Assembly: GCA_017618135.1 (NCBI GenBank) | Contig: JAFZUV010000020.1 | Coordinates: 62,001-126,000 of the forward strand | Direction of reading: 5' to 3' | DNA from: Clostridia bacterium | GTDB taxonomy: Bacteria > Bacillota > Clostridia > Oscillospirales > Acutalibacteraceae | Length of the DNA stretch: 64,000 bases | In this document: piece by piece, positions 9,851 to 18,778 of the stretch | Numbering within the stretch: the first letter of the stretch is position 1 | Layout of the letters: each line of letters begins with the position of its first letter | Position numbers and translations under genes: made by a program | Notes under the pieces: generated by a model | What the model was told of the DNA's origin: nothing | Database searches by the model: none | Seen by the model: the letters and a program-made list of their open reading frames with translations, nothing else

Positions 9851-11692
9851 TTGAATAAGAATCTTAAACGCACACTTTTATACATCGGTATTCCGATTAT
9901 AATGATACTTTCATATGTTTTGATGACAACTGTTACAAAAAAGGCAACGCAGACAAAGTATTACGAGATTGTACAGCTTGTAAAGAATAATAAGGTTTCG
10001 GAGTTTAATATCAATCTTTACAGCGGCGAGTTGACATACAAGCTCAGGTCTGACGGTAAGACATATCATTATACCGTTGCTGACGCTTCAATGTTTTATA
10101 ACGATGTTAACGATACCGTACTTCAGATAAACCAGGATGCTGAAGAAGGAAAAGGCAAAGAAATTGCGTATGATGTAACCCGCGGCGGTCAAGGCTCCTG
10201 GATTCTCAGTATGTTGCCTACCGTTGTACTCATCGGTGCGCTTGTAATTTTCTGGATATTTATGATGCGTCGTATGAATGCAACAATGGGCACTGATAAA
10301 ACATTCGGCTTCGGTAAGTCAAAAGCTAAGCGTGTAGATAATAAAAAGAAGACAACATTTGCTGATGTTGCGGGCGCTGATGAGGAAAAAGAAGAAATGG
10401 CTGAAATTGTCGAGTTCCTAAAGGACCCCAAGAAGTTTAATGAGCTTGGCGCTCGCATTCCTAAAGGCGTATTGCTTGTCGGTCCTCCCGGAACCGGTAA
10501 GACGCTGCTTGCCCGTGCGGTAGCCGGAGAAGCTGATGTTGCGTTCTTTTCCATTTCAGGTTCGGATTTCGTTGAAATGTATGTCGGCGTTGGTGCGTCT
10601 CGCGTTCGTGATTTGTTTCATGAGGCAAAGAAAAACGCCCCTGCTGTTGTATTTATTGATGAAATAGACGCTGTTGGTCGCCAGCGCGGCGCGGGACTCG
10701 GCGGCGGTCACGATGAACGCGAGCAGACTCTTAATCAGTTGCTTGTTGAAATGGACGGTTTCGGCGAAAACGAGGGCGTTATAGTTATGGCGGCTACAAA
10801 CAGACCTGATATACTTGATAAAGCACTTCTTCGTCCCGGCAGATTTGATAGGCAAATTACAGTTAACTATCCCGATGTAAAGGGAAGGGAAGAGATTTTG
10901 AAAGTTCACTCCCGAGGGAAGCCGTTAGGTCCCGATGTTGACCTTAAGACCATCGCAAAGTCAACCTCCGGTTTCACGGGCGCGGACCTTGAAAATCTCC
11001 TTAATGAATCGGCGCTTTTAGCTGTTCGGCACGGTAAAAAAGCTATTACGCAAGAGGAAATTGAAGAGGCTACTGTTAAGGTAGTTATGGGTACCGAAAA
11101 GAAATCCCATGTTGTAAGCGATAAGGATAAGCTTGTTACATCATATCACGAGGCGGGACATGCCGTTGTATCCTACTTCCTGCCGACTCAGGACCCTGTT
11201 CACCAGATTTCAATCATTCAGCGCGGTATGGCGGCAGGTTATACTATGTATCTCCCCGAAGAGGATAAGGGACACATAAGCCGTAATAAAATGCTTGAAC
11301 AGATTTGTTCTCTGCTCGGCGGCAGAGCGGCGGAGCAGCTTACGCAGGATGATATTTGTACCGGTGCCTCCAATGATATTGAAAGGGCTACAGACCTTGC
11401 TCGTAAGATGGTTACCCGTTTCGGTATGAGCGAAAAATTAGGTCTTGTTACCTACGGCAATGATAATAATGAGGTTTTCTTAGGTCGTGATTTTTCGTCA
11501 ACGCCAAATTATTCCGAAAAGACCGCCGCGGCTATTGATGATGAAATTGAATCGGTTGTTATGACCCAGTATAAAAAGGCTGTTGAAATTCTTAAATCCG
11601 CGATGCCTAAGCTTCACGAAGTAGCCAAGCAACTTTTTGAAAACGAAAAGATGTCCGGAGAAGATTTTATAAAAATTATGAAAGCTGAATAA
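9851..11692 (+). CDS. ftsH: ATP-dependent zinc metalloprotease FtsH
   Basis: Membrane-anchored AAA protease that degrades misassembled membrane and short-lived regulatory proteins. It starts with TTG, supported by AGAAGGGAG about nine bases upstream. Membrane segments lie near residues 8-26 and 116-138, flanking an extracytoplasmic domain. The AAA module has Walker A GPPGTGKT near 210-217, Walker B FIDEID and the second region of homology with [20 protein letters not shown]; the zinc site HEAGH is near residue 433. At 613 residues it is full length. A strong terminator follows 10 bases after the stop, ending the operon. Confidence 0.96.
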   Translation: MNKNLKRTLLYIGIPIIMILSYVLMTTVTKKATQTKYYEIVQLVKNNKVSEFNINLYSGELTYKLRSDGKTYHYTVADASMFYNDVNDTVLQINQDAEEGKGKEIAYDVTRGGQGSWILSMLPTVVLIGALVIFWIFMMRRMNATMGTDKTFGFGKSKAKRVDNKKKTTFADVAGADEEKEEMAEIVEFLKDPKKFNELGARIPKGVLLVGPPGTGKTLLARAVAGEADVAFFSISGSDFVEMYVGVGASRVRDLFHEAKKNAPAVVFIDEIDAVGRQRGAGLGGGHDEREQTLNQLLVEMDGFGENEGVIVMAATNRPDILDKALLRPGRFDRQITVNYPDVKGREEILKVHSRGKPLGPDVDLKTIAKSTSGFTGADLENLLNESALLAVRHGKKAITQEEIEEATVKVVMGTEKKSHVVSDKDKLVTSYHEAGHAVVSYFLPTQDPVHQISIIQRGMAAGYTMYLPEEDKGHISRNKMLEQICSLLGGRAAEQLTQDDICTGASNDIERATDLARKMVTRFGMSEKLGLVTYGNDNNEVFLGRDFSSTPNYSEKTAAAIDDEIESVVMTQYKKAVEILKSAMPKLHEVAKQLFENEKMSGEDFIKIMKAE

Positions 11693-11701
11693 TTGTATAA
11701 T

Positions 11702-11743
11702 AAAGCTCCGGCTATGTGAAATCTCGCATAGCCGGAGCTTTTT
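11702..11743 (+). terminator. Intrinsic terminator after ftsH
   Basis: A perfect 15-bp inverted repeat (AAAGCTCCGGCTATG at 11702-11716 with its complement at 11727-11741) around a 10-base loop, followed by a short T run. The opposite strand also ends in a T-rich tail, so it may stop the convergent XRE gene too. Confidence 0.9.
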
Positions 11744-11768
11744 GTGCGGTATAACATCACCAACAGGA

Positions 11769-12008
11769 TTACTGCTCCAGTAATTCGTTAATATTTAAAT
11801 TCAGTACTTTACAAATTGCAAAAAGCTCAATATCAGTTACAGTTCTTTGATAGTCCTCAATTCGCGAAATTGAACCGCGACAAACATAAACGCCCAAGAG
11901 TTCAAGCTTATTTGACAGCATTTGCTGGCTCATCTTTTTACTCTCCCTGATTGCTTTTAGTTTGCCTCCTATTAAATTCATTTTGTCTCCGTCGATTATT
12001 CTTGCCAT
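11769..12008 (-). CDS. XRE-family helix-turn-helix regulator
   Basis: A 79-residue single-domain DNA-binding protein. The HTH_3 fold is visible: GGKLKAIRESKKMSQQMLSNKLEL (helices 1-3), then SISRIEDYQRTVTDIELFAICKVLNLNINELL (helices 4-5). The ATG at 12008 is preferred because GGTGAG lies five to six bases upstream; an in-frame ATG at 12071 would add 21 residues that do not look like the family and would cover an operator. It is divergent from a small lipoprotein gene, and two near-identical 7-5-7 palindromes lie in the shared upstream region, so it probably represses itself and that gene. Confidence 0.82.
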   Translation of the reverse strand: MARIIDGDKMNLIGGKLKAIRESKKMSQQMLSNKLELLGVYVCRGSISRIEDYQRTVTDIELFAICKVLNLNINELLEQ

Positions 12009-12029
12009 ATATCTCACCACCATAATATT

Positions 12030-12048
12030 TTGTCTTGACATAAGACAA
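12030..12048. promoter_or_regulatory. Operator 1 for the divergent XRE/lipoprotein pair
   Basis: Perfect palindrome TTGTCTT-GACAT-AAGACAA (7-bp arms, 5-base centre). It contains the -35 hexamer TTGACA (12035-12040) of the rightward promoter and lies 22 bases upstream of the regulator start. The matching arms in operator 2 point to one dimeric repressor, most simply the adjacent XRE protein. Confidence 0.72.
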
Positions 12049-12063
12049 TTTTTATGGTACCAT
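12035..12063 (+). promoter_or_regulatory. Promoter of the DUF3862 lipoprotein gene
   Basis: TTGACA at 12035-12040, a 17-base spacer and TACCAT at 12058-12063 (four of six matches). The -35 is buried in operator 1, and the predicted start near 12070 lies between the two operators. A perfect 10-bp palindrome ATGGTACCAT (12054-12063) covers the -10. Confidence 0.6.
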
Positions 12064-12078
12064 CTATACAAACAATTA

Positions 12079-12097
12079 TTGTCCTGTTATAGGACAA
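12079..12097. promoter_or_regulatory. Operator 2 for the divergent XRE/lipoprotein pair
   Basis: Perfect palindrome TTGTCCT-GTTAT-AGGACAA with the same 7-5-7 geometry as operator 1 and arms differing at one position. It sits just downstream of the predicted transcription start and touches the AAGGAGGA ribosome-binding site, so binding here would block elongation or initiation. Confidence 0.7.
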
Positions 12098-12109
12098 AAG
12101 GAGGAAATT

Positions 12110-12454
12110 ATGAAAAAAGTTATTGTTTCTATTATTGTGGTGGGTGTGTTATTGATGGTGTTTTGCGGTTGTAATACCAACAGATTAACAAGAAATACTG
12201 ATGCAGATATTATAAAGTCAGAAGCCACAATTTCGAGAGATGAATTTGAAAAAATCGAAACAGGTATGACTTATGATGAGGTTTGTGAAATTGTTGGTGG
12301 TGAAGGAACATTAGGCTCAAATGTTGATATTGGCGATGAAGAATATAAAACCGAAATATATCAATGGTCTGGCGAAGGAACGGTCGGTGCTAACGCAAAT
12401 GTAACATTTCAGGGTGGTAAGGTTGTATCAAAGGCACAAATTGGTTTAGAATAA
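12110..12454 (+). CDS. DUF3862 domain-containing small lipoprotein
   Basis: A 114-residue exported protein. The N-terminus has two Lys, a hydrophobic stretch and then FCGC near residues 19-22, a plausible though non-canonical lipobox, followed by a polar linker. The C-terminal domain FEKIETGMTYDEVCEIVGG...YQWSGEGTVGANANVTFQGGKVVSKAQIGL matches the DUF3862/BamE-BLIP-like fold in its 'TGMTYDEV' and 'ATVTFQNGKVVSK'-type motifs. Such domains mediate protein-protein contacts outside the membrane; the partner is unknown. A strong AAGGAGGA site precedes the ATG, and the promoter is flanked by two operators shared with the divergent XRE gene. Confidence 0.72.
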   Translation: MKKVIVSIIVVGVLLMVFCGCNTNRLTRNTDADIIKSEATISRDEFEKIETGMTYDEVCEIVGGEGTLGSNVDIGDEEYKTEIYQWSGEGTVGANANVTFQGGKVVSKAQIGLE

Positions 12455-12461
12455 TACTATC

Positions 12462-12492
12462 AACACCGGCGGTTAATTGCCGCCGGTGTTTT
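12462..12492 (+). terminator. Terminator between convergent genes
   Basis: Perfect 11-bp stem (AACACCGGCGG with its complement at 12480-12490), 7-base loop, then TTTT. It ends the lipoprotein transcript; the stop codon and last codons of the convergent pdaB-like gene lie inside it. Confidence 0.85.
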
Positions 12493-13234
12493 GTATCTGT
12501 TTGCCTGTATGGTCTATGGTGTAGTTATCTTTCATAATCAAATCATCAATAAATACAAACTCATACCCCTCGTCCTTGAGTGTTTTAAGTATGTTTGGTA
12601 ATGCTTCGGGTGTGTGCTCTGCGTCGTTATGGAAAAGTACGATTGAGCCGTTTGTAACTCTACTTGTTACTCTTTGGTATATACTGTCTGCAGTTGCATT
12701 ATCCTTCCAGTCAAGGGAGTCGACAGACCACTGTATTGTATGCATTTTAAGAGTTTCAACCGTTTCAATTACTGTGTTGTCGTAATCTCCGTATGGTGGG
12801 CGAAACAGCGTTGGGGCAGTACCGGTAATTTCTTTGATTTTTTCGTTGCAGGAAGTAAGTTCATCTGTCATCTTTTGTGGTGACATTTGTGTCATATACG
12901 GGTGAGTGTTTGAGTGATTTTGTATGTGGTGACCTGCGTCTGACAGCTCCTTTACCGACTCGGGATATTTATCAACCCACGCGCCTACTACAAAAAATGT
13001 GGCGGGCACATTATATTCTTTGAGAATTTCCACAAGTTTATGCGTATCATCATTTCCCCATGCCGCGTCGAAGCTTATCGCAATTTTTTTATCGGGTGTG
13101 TCAACACAGTAAATCGGCAGCTTTCTATCTGAACCTGCAAAAGCCGAAATTGATGTAATAACGGTAATTGCGGCGCAAACAAGTATCGCAGTCGCTAAAG
13201 CTATCTGCTTTTTTGTAATAATAAAGTATCGCAT
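12473..13234 (-). CDS. Polysaccharide deacetylase family protein, PdaB-like
   Basis: A 253-residue NodB-homology carbohydrate esterase with a single N-terminal membrane segment (residues about 10-32), so the catalytic domain faces outside the membrane. The metal and catalytic motifs are in order: SFDAAWGNDD (motif 1), HSNTHPYM (motif 2), RPPYGDYD (motif 3), WSVDSLDW (motif 4) and VLFHNDA (motif 5). The AAWG variant of motif 1 and the overall size match the sporulation protein PdaB/YlxY group, which acts on spore peptidoglycan. A vegetative chitin-like substrate cannot be excluded. It is transcribed divergently from the Mn-catalase gene. Confidence 0.82.
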   Translation of the reverse strand: MRYFIITKKQIALATAILVCAAITVITSISAFAGSDRKLPIYCVDTPDKKIAISFDAAWGNDDTHKLVEILKEYNVPATFFVVGAWVDKYPESVKELSDAGHHIQNHSNTHPYMTQMSPQKMTDELTSCNEKIKEITGTAPTLFRPPYGDYDNTVIETVETLKMHTIQWSVDSLDWKDNATADSIYQRVTSRVTNGSIVLFHNDAEHTPEALPNILKTLKDEGYEFVFIDDLIMKDNYTIDHTGKQIQNTGGN

Positions 13235-13261
13235 ATTTTCAGCCTCTTTTCTTTCTCTGTT

Positions 13262-13290
13262 TTGAGATTATGTAAAGAGGCTTGTATATT
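13262..13290 (+). promoter_or_regulatory. Possible promoter of the Mn-catalase gene
   Basis: TTGAGA at 13262-13267, 17-base spacer, TATATT at 13285-13290. The region is very AT-rich and a sporulation-type promoter may exist instead, so this is tentative. Confidence 0.35.
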
Positions 13291-13357
13291 ATGATAATAT
13301 TTTTATTTGAATATTGAAATATACTTTTGTGAATAATAAGCGCAGGAAGTAATTATT

Positions 13358-14026
13358 ATGTTCAAACATGAAAAACAGCTTTTTCATCCCGTAGAAGTGG
13401 AAAGAGCAAATCCGCAATACGCGGCTTTGATGCACGAGCAATTAGGCGGTGCAAACGGTGAGCTTAAGGCGGCAATGCAGTATATGTCACAGAGTTTCAG
13501 GATAAAAGACCCCGAAATTAAAGACTTATTTCTTGATATAGCCGCGGAGGAGCTTGGCCATATGGAAATGGTGGCGACAACTATTAACTTGCTAAATGGG
13601 CACGATGTTGATGCAAGCAAAGTTCCGGCGGGAGAAATACAAACTCATGTTATTTTAGGACTTAACCCCGGACTTATAAACGCTTCAGGCTATTCGTGGA
13701 CTGGGGATTATGTATCGGTTACCGGCGACCTGTGCGCTGACTTGCTTTCAAATATTGCGTCAGAGCAGAGGGCGAAAGTGGTTTATGAGTATCTATACAG
13801 ACAAATAAACGATAAAAAGGTGAGGGAAACCATTGACTTCCTTTTAAACCGTGAAGAAGCTCATAACGCTCTTTTCAGAGAGGCGTTTAATAAGGTTCAG
13901 AATAGTGGCTCAAACCGCGATTTTGGTACAACTAAGGCGGCAAAAATGTATTTCAGTATGTCTGAGCCTTCGCCCGGAGACAATAAGTTTTCAGATACAA
14001 AAACCACTCCGCCATCCTTTAAGTAA
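13358..14026 (+). CDS. Manganese catalase / CotJC-family protein
   Basis: A 222-residue ferritin-like four-helix protein that would disproportionate hydrogen peroxide at a dimanganese centre. Putative metal ligands are the Glu in GGANGELKAAMQY (about residue 35), the ExxH in AAEELGHMEM (about 65-72), the Glu in IASEQRAK and the ExxH in NREEAHNALF (about 167-172). The length and sequence are closest to clostridial Mn-catalases that include the spore-coat protein CotJC; no cotJA or cotJB neighbours are present. AGGAAG lies eight bases before the ATG. A terminator follows. Confidence 0.83.
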   Translation: MFKHEKQLFHPVEVERANPQYAALMHEQLGGANGELKAAMQYMSQSFRIKDPEIKDLFLDIAAEELGHMEMVATTINLLNGHDVDASKVPAGEIQTHVILGLNPGLINASGYSWTGDYVSVTGDLCADLLSNIASEQRAKVVYEYLYRQINDKKVRETIDFLLNREEAHNALFREAFNKVQNSGSNRDFGTTKAAKMYFSMSEPSPGDNKFSDTKTTPPSFK

Positions 14027-14032
14027 AACTAA

Positions 14033-14068
14033 AGCCGGCACCATTTGGTGTCGGCTAAGCTTTTATTT
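14033..14068. terminator. Bidirectional terminator between catalase and nif3-like genes
   Basis: Ten-bp stem (AGCCGGCACC with GGTGTCGGCT, one G-T pair) with a 4-base loop, followed by a T-rich tail on the + strand; the - strand side is also followed by TTTAGTTTTA. It separates two convergent genes. Confidence 0.75.
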
Positions 14069-14077
14069 ACATTTATA

Positions 14078-14827
14078 TTAAACCGTTTTAATGCTATCCG
14101 GCATATAAGCGGTAAACGCAGTGTTTGGGAATTCGGCTTTAAGGCGTTTACAAAGAGGTTCAACAATAATGTTTTCGGTGGAAAAATGCCCGCCGTCAAA
14201 AAGCGATATACCGGCGTTAATTGCGGAAATAAAATGATTTTGCTTTACATCAGCCGTTACATATGCATCAAATCCGCCAACTATTGCCTCATCCAAGTAA
14301 CTGCCGCCTGAACCGGAGCAGACAAGCACGGTGTTAATCGGAGTTTTACCCGCAACATATCTGACAAATCCGCCAAGATTGTTTTTAATGTGCAACGCGA
14401 ACTCATCGGCTGAATGCTTATCAGTCCTGCCGTACTTAAGCAGATAACCGTCAACTGTAGTATATGGCTTAATTTCGGTAAGACCTAAATACTCACAGAG
14501 CGTGTCGTTGACACCGCCGTCACCAACATCAAGGTTTGTATGCATGGATATTACCGATATGCCGTTTTTTATCAACAGAAAAACTATATCATTTTCCTTT
14601 ACTGATTTTAACGGGTCGAAAATCACCGGGTGGTGTGTAATAATTAGATTTGCACCGTTCTGTATCGCAAAATCAAATGTGTTTACATCACAGTCCAGCG
14701 CGACAACCACAGAATTAGTCTCGCTGTTTTCATCGCCCACAAGCAAACCGACATTATCAAAATCACAAGCGGTATTTATGGGAAAAACACAGTCTAAGTA
14801 ATTTATAATTTCTTTTACCTTAATCAT
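14078..14827 (-). CDS. Nif3-like dinuclear metal centre protein (DUF34)
   Basis: A 249-residue member of the YbgI/YqfO/NIF3 family. Conserved metal-binding motifs are visible: IITHHPVIFDP near residue 60-70, MHTNLDVGDGGVND near 97-110, and the C-terminal LFDGGHFSTENI. Members form toroidal hexamers; proposed roles include GTP cyclohydrolase-type activity and metal handling, none firmly settled. The start codon overlaps the end of glnS by four bases (ATGA), so it is translated from the gltX-glnS transcript. In Bacillus the relative YqfO neighbours sigA and trmK, which are not present here. Confidence 0.88.
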   Translation of the reverse strand: MIKVKEIINYLDCVFPINTACDFDNVGLLVGDENSETNSVVVALDCDVNTFDFAIQNGANLIITHHPVIFDPLKSVKENDIVFLLIKNGISVISMHTNLDVGDGGVNDTLCEYLGLTEIKPYTTVDGYLLKYGRTDKHSADEFALHIKNNLGGFVRYVAGKTPINTVLVCSGSGGSYLDEAIVGGFDAYVTADVKQNHFISAINAGISLFDGGHFSTENIIVEPLCKRLKAEFPNTAFTAYMPDSIKTV

Positions 14828-16509
14828 TTATTTTTCGTAAACGAGTCCTTAAGCGCCACTGTGCGGTTAAAGACAAGCGCTCCTTCTTTTGAGTCTTTAT
14901 CAACAGTAAAATATCCCTGGCGCATAAACTGGAAGGTATCTCCGGGCTTTGCGCCGACAATCTGCTTATCTATAAGACAGCCTTCAAGGATTTTCAGCGA
15001 CTCGGGGTTAAGGTTATCTGCAAACGATGAAACACCCTCTTCATCACTCGGGTTCTCAACATTAAAGAGTCTGTCATAAAGCCTTACGGTAGACTTTATC
15101 GCACCGGCGCTGCTTACCCAGTGAAGCGTTCCCTTGACCTTTCTGCCGTCCGGTGTTTCACCGCCGCGGCTCTCAGGGTCATAAGTGCAGTGTACGGCAA
15201 TTATATTACCCGCGCTGTCAGTTTCGTGGGAGGCGTATTTAATATAATAAGCACCTTTGAGTCTTACCTCTTTTTGAGGGCAAAGCCTGAAATATTTGCC
15301 GGGAGGATCCAACATAAAGTCATCCTGCTCAATAAATATTTCTCGTGAAAATGTGACCGTTTTATTCCCAAGCTCGGGTTTGTTGGGATTGATTTCAACG
15401 CTTATTTCTTCGGTTTTATCGGCCGGATAATTATCAACAATAACTTTAAGAGGTCGTAGTACCGCCATAGCTCTTTCTGCGTTTTGATTAAGATTATCTC
15501 TTATACAAGACTCCAAAAGGGCATAGTCGATAACGCTATATGCCTTTGAAACACCGATTTTTTCAACAAAATCTCTGATTGCCTCAGCTGGAAAACCGCG
15601 GCGACGCATACCGCAGATGGTTGCCATTCTCGGGTCATCCCAACCGGAAACCAAACCGTCCTTAACAAGCTTTAAGCATTTGCGCTTGCTTGTAAGTGTA
15701 TAGTTTACATTCATTCTTGCAAATTCGATTTGTCGAGGCGGATTTTCAATGTCAGCCGCCTGTAAAACCCAGTTGTAAAGCGGACGGTGATTTTCAAACT
15801 CAAGGGAGCAAAGCGAATGCGTTACACCTTCTTTTGCATCTGAAAGGGGATGCGCAAAATCATACATAGGATAAACACACCACTTATCACCCGTCCGGTG
15901 ATGATGTGCTTTTAAAACTCTGTAAATGACCGGGTCACGCATATTAAGGTTTGAGGATGACATATCGATTTTTGCTCGAAGCACCATTTTGCCTTCGTCA
16001 ATATCACCATTTGTCATTTTACCGAATAGCTCTTTGTTTTCGTCTATCGGACGATTTCTGTACGGACTATCAATACCAGGTTCGGTCAGGGTTCCGCGCA
16101 TTTCCCGAATTTCATCCGCGGTCGATTCATCAACATATGCAAGCCCCTTATTGATAAGTCTCAGCGCGCATTCATAAATGAAATCAAAATAATCAGAGGC
16201 ATAGTAAACATTTGCCCAGTTGAAGCCCAGCCACTTAATATCCTCCATTATTGCGTCCACATACTCAACATCCTCTTTGGTGGGATTTGTATCATCAAGT
16301 CGCAGATTACAAACACCACCGTATTTTTCAGCTGTACCGAAATCTATACATATAGCTTTCGCGTGGCCGATATGCAGATAGCCGTTAGGTTCAGGAGGAA
16401 AGCGCGTCTGAACTTTATTATAAACGCCTTCTTTTAAATCTTCGTCAATAAAATCGTGAATAAAATTGGCGTTTGATTCCTTGTTAGACAGTACTGAATT
16501 ATCTTCCAT
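14824..16509 (-). CDS. glnS: Glutaminyl-tRNA synthetase
   Basis: Class I synthetase that attaches Gln to tRNA-Gln directly. The 561-residue protein has the HIGH motif in RFPPEPNGYLHIGHAKA near residues 38-54, the KMSKS-equivalent TLTSKRK near 265, and a GlnRS-specific anticodon-binding C-terminal half with two beta-barrels. Many Firmicutes lack this enzyme and use GluRS plus GatCAB amidation; presence of GlnRS in a clostridium is a known but patchy trait, attributed to lateral transfer. It lies 12 bases after gltX and overlaps the nif3-like gene. Confidence 0.95.
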   Translation of the reverse strand: MEDNSVLSNKESNANFIHDFIDEDLKEGVYNKVQTRFPPEPNGYLHIGHAKAICIDFGTAEKYGGVCNLRLDDTNPTKEDVEYVDAIMEDIKWLGFNWANVYYASDYFDFIYECALRLINKGLAYVDESTADEIREMRGTLTEPGIDSPYRNRPIDENKELFGKMTNGDIDEGKMVLRAKIDMSSSNLNMRDPVIYRVLKAHHHRTGDKWCVYPMYDFAHPLSDAKEGVTHSLCSLEFENHRPLYNWVLQAADIENPPRQIEFARMNVNYTLTSKRKCLKLVKDGLVSGWDDPRMATICGMRRRGFPAEAIRDFVEKIGVSKAYSVIDYALLESCIRDNLNQNAERAMAVLRPLKVIVDNYPADKTEEISVEINPNKPELGNKTVTFSREIFIEQDDFMLDPPGKYFRLCPQKEVRLKGAYYIKYASHETDSAGNIIAVHCTYDPESRGGETPDGRKVKGTLHWVSSAGAIKSTVRLYDRLFNVENPSDEEGVSSFADNLNPESLKILEGCLIDKQIVGAKPGDTFQFMRQGYFTVDKDSKEGALVFNRTVALKDSFTKNK

Positions 16510-16521
16510 AAAAATTGCCTC

Positions 16522-18177
16522 TTAAATATTATCAATATAGTTATTTATTCTGTTTATACATTTCTCGCGCCCTAAAACACTCATAATGCCGCAAAGATCG
16601 GGTGTGTTAATTCTGCCGGTAACAGCCAATCTCAAAACTCCGCTTAAGTCGCCGGCACTACCCTTAAAACTATCGGGCTGAGCTTTATACTCTTTTGTTT
16701 CAGCAGCAAAACCTATCTGCGGCGCAATAGCTTTGATTTTATCAAACCAAGATTGCCTGTCATCGCAAGCATCGTAAACTGCCTTATATTTATCAAGAAA
16801 AGCTCTGGCATCTTGCGGCGTTACTCTTTCAGGCAATGAATATTCCGGTGAAAACAGGCGGTCAAAATAGTAGGCAAAGTATTCCTTTGTCTCGTTCCAT
16901 TTCGCAATATCCTTACGCGCATTCCTTGCTCCGTCACGGTCAACCGCTAACATTCGCTTTGTATAATCGGGGCTTTCGGTTAACAACCCGTAAAATTCAC
17001 CGTCAAATTCCTTCGCCCAATTAGAAAGTAAAGAATACACTTCTTCGCTTTTCATTTTCGAAATGATTATTTTACTGACATCGTTTAGCTTATTATTGTC
17101 AAAGAGGGCGCCTGAAACACTCATCTTTTTAGGATTGAATTTAAAGCATCTGTAATCGGATGTGGGATTGGCGCGTCGCCAGTCCTCAAAATCTGACGCG
17201 GCAATGGTCATAAGATACTCGATAACCGCCTCTGCAGGATAACCTTCTTCCGCAAAAAAGCGAACGGCGGCTTCAGGGTCTTTTCTTTTTGAAATTTTGC
17301 GCTTCGCGTCGCCGTCAAGCTTCATAATAGGGGATATGTGTCCGTACTTTACAGGTCTAAAGCCTAAAATTTTGAATAGTTCCAAGTGCTTTGGAACAGA
17401 TGAAATCCACTCATCGCCTCTGAATACGTGTGTCGTACGCATAAGGTGGTCATCAACGGCGTGGGCAAAATGGTAGGTGGGTATACCGTCAGATTTCAGG
17501 ATCACAAAATCTTCATCATTTTCCGGCATTTCAATTTTGCCTTTAATTACATCATCGAAAATTACCCGACGGCTTTCATCACCACTCGAGCGTAACCTGA
17601 TAACAAAAGATTTTCCTTCATCAATAAGCCGTTTTGCTTCGGCATATGTTATATTTCTGTGCTCTGCCCATTCACCGTGGTATCCCGTGCGTATCTTGAG
17701 CCTTTCCTGTTTTTCACGCATTTCCGTCAGCTCTTCTGCGGTACAAAAGCAAGGATATGCGAGACCTCTGCGTAAAAGGTCTTTTACATAGCACTGATAT
17801 ATATACGCCCTTAGACTTTGCTTATAAGGACCGTAATCACCTTTTTCTCGGTTTTCACTCACAAAGCCTTCGTCAATCGAAATACCGAAACGGTTAAGAC
17901 CGCCTATAATATCGGCAATGCCTCCCTCTATTTCTCTTTTTTTATCGGTATCCTCAATTCTGGTGTAAAATACGCCGCCCGAAGTTGTGGCGGTTATTCT
18001 GTTAATGAGAGATGTAAAAAGCGTGCCTAAATGCAAATATCCTGTGGGGCTTGGAGCCACTCTTGTAACTCGCGCACCTTCGGGTAAGTTGCGTTGCGGA
18101 TATAATTGCTCGTAGTAATCGGGAGTTTTATCTATACCCGGCAGTAAGAGCTCAGCTAACAGTTTGTTATTGTCCAT
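16522..18177 (-). CDS. gltX: Glutamyl-tRNA synthetase
   Basis: Charges tRNA-Glu. The HIGH-equivalent is PTGYLHLGT near residue 45 and the KMSKS-equivalent is KISKRKD. The ATG at 18177 gives 551 residues and has GAGG six bases upstream; a TTG at 18189 overlapping the nrdR stop would add four residues. The protein is longer than the roughly 480 residues of Bacillus GltX and belongs to a longer clostridial type. Because glnS follows directly, this enzyme may be discriminating (tRNA-Glu only), although that cannot be read from sequence alone. Confidence 0.93.
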   Translation of the reverse strand: MDNNKLLAELLLPGIDKTPDYYEQLYPQRNLPEGARVTRVAPSPTGYLHLGTLFTSLINRITATTSGGVFYTRIEDTDKKREIEGGIADIIGGLNRFGISIDEGFVSENREKGDYGPYKQSLRAYIYQCYVKDLLRRGLAYPCFCTAEELTEMREKQERLKIRTGYHGEWAEHRNITYAEAKRLIDEGKSFVIRLRSSGDESRRVIFDDVIKGKIEMPENDEDFVILKSDGIPTYHFAHAVDDHLMRTTHVFRGDEWISSVPKHLELFKILGFRPVKYGHISPIMKLDGDAKRKISKRKDPEAAVRFFAEEGYPAEAVIEYLMTIAASDFEDWRRANPTSDYRCFKFNPKKMSVSGALFDNNKLNDVSKIIISKMKSEEVYSLLSNWAKEFDGEFYGLLTESPDYTKRMLAVDRDGARNARKDIAKWNETKEYFAYYFDRLFSPEYSLPERVTPQDARAFLDKYKAVYDACDDRQSWFDKIKAIAPQIGFAAETKEYKAQPDSFKGSAGDLSGVLRLAVTGRINTPDLCGIMSVLGREKCINRINNYIDNI

Positions 18178-18185
18178 TGTTATCC

Positions 18186-18638
18186 TCAATTTTCGAGTAG
18201 CTTATTAAGCTCCGACATAAATGTATTTATATCTTTGAACTGCCTGTATACCGAAGCAAACCGAACATACGCAACCTCATCAATTTCCTTAAGCTTCTCC
18301 ATAACGAGCTCGCCGATTTTTTCACTTTTTACCTCACGGTCGAGCGAGTTTTGAATAAGCGCCTCAATATCGTCAATAGCGCGGTCAAGCGTTTCAATCG
18401 AAACCGGACGCTTTTCACAAGCACGAAGCATACCGTTCATCAGCTTTTGGCGATCAAACACTTCGCGGGACTTGTCCTTTTTAATGACGATAATAGGCAG
18501 ACTCTCAATGATTTCATAGGTTGTGAAGCGCTTGCCGCATTTAAGGCATTCGCGGCGCCTTCTGATGCGCTCGCCTTCATCTGTAGGGCGGGAATCTATA
18601 ACCTTGCTTTCTTCAAATGCGCAAAACGGACATTTCAT
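18186..18638 (-). CDS. nrdR: Transcriptional repressor NrdR
   Basis: Zinc- and nucleotide-dependent repressor of ribonucleotide reductase genes. The 150-residue protein starts with the zinc ribbon (CPFC at 3-6 and CLKC near 31-34) carrying the basic [17 protein letters not shown] signature, followed by an ATP-cone (about 46-136) that senses ATP/dATP. The length is standard. Its probable target is in this same window: two NrdR-box-like sites overlap the nrdD promoter at about 53.24 kb. It is the first gene of a unit continuing into gltX. Confidence 0.95.
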   Translation of the reverse strand: MKCPFCAFEESKVIDSRPTDEGERIRRRRECLKCGKRFTTYEIIESLPIIVIKKDKSREVFDRQKLMNGMLRACEKRPVSIETLDRAIDDIEALIQNSLDREVKSEKIGELVMEKLKEIDEVAYVRFASVYRQFKDINTFMSELNKLLEN

Positions 18639-18673
18639 AAAAAATCAACCACCTATACATATTGTTGTAGGTT

Positions 18674-18702
18674 ATTATACCATATGATGTGTACAAATAC
18701 AA
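18674..18702 (-). promoter_or_regulatory. Promoter of nrdR-gltX-glnS unit
   Basis: On the - strand, TTGTAT (18697-18702), 17-base spacer, TATAAT (18674-18679). AGGTGG lies about ten bases before the nrdR start. Confidence 0.7.
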
Positions 18703-18721
18703 GTAAAAACTATAGTTTATG

Positions 18722-18750
18722 TTGCAAATCATCAGCTTTTGTGCTAAAAT
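18722..18750 (+). promoter_or_regulatory. Promoter of maf
   Basis: TTGCAA at 18722-18727, 17-base spacer, TAAAAT at 18745-18750. The predicted transcription start near 18757 makes the ATG at 18758 leaderless and favours the GTG at 18779. Confidence 0.7.
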
Positions 18751-18778
18751 AAACAAAATGTTCAGGAAGTGTTGCTAT

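Noticed and set aside
18639..18680. An NrdR box in front of nrdR itself.
   Set aside because: The best match agrees at only about 10 of 16 positions and has no second box at a helical-turn spacing.
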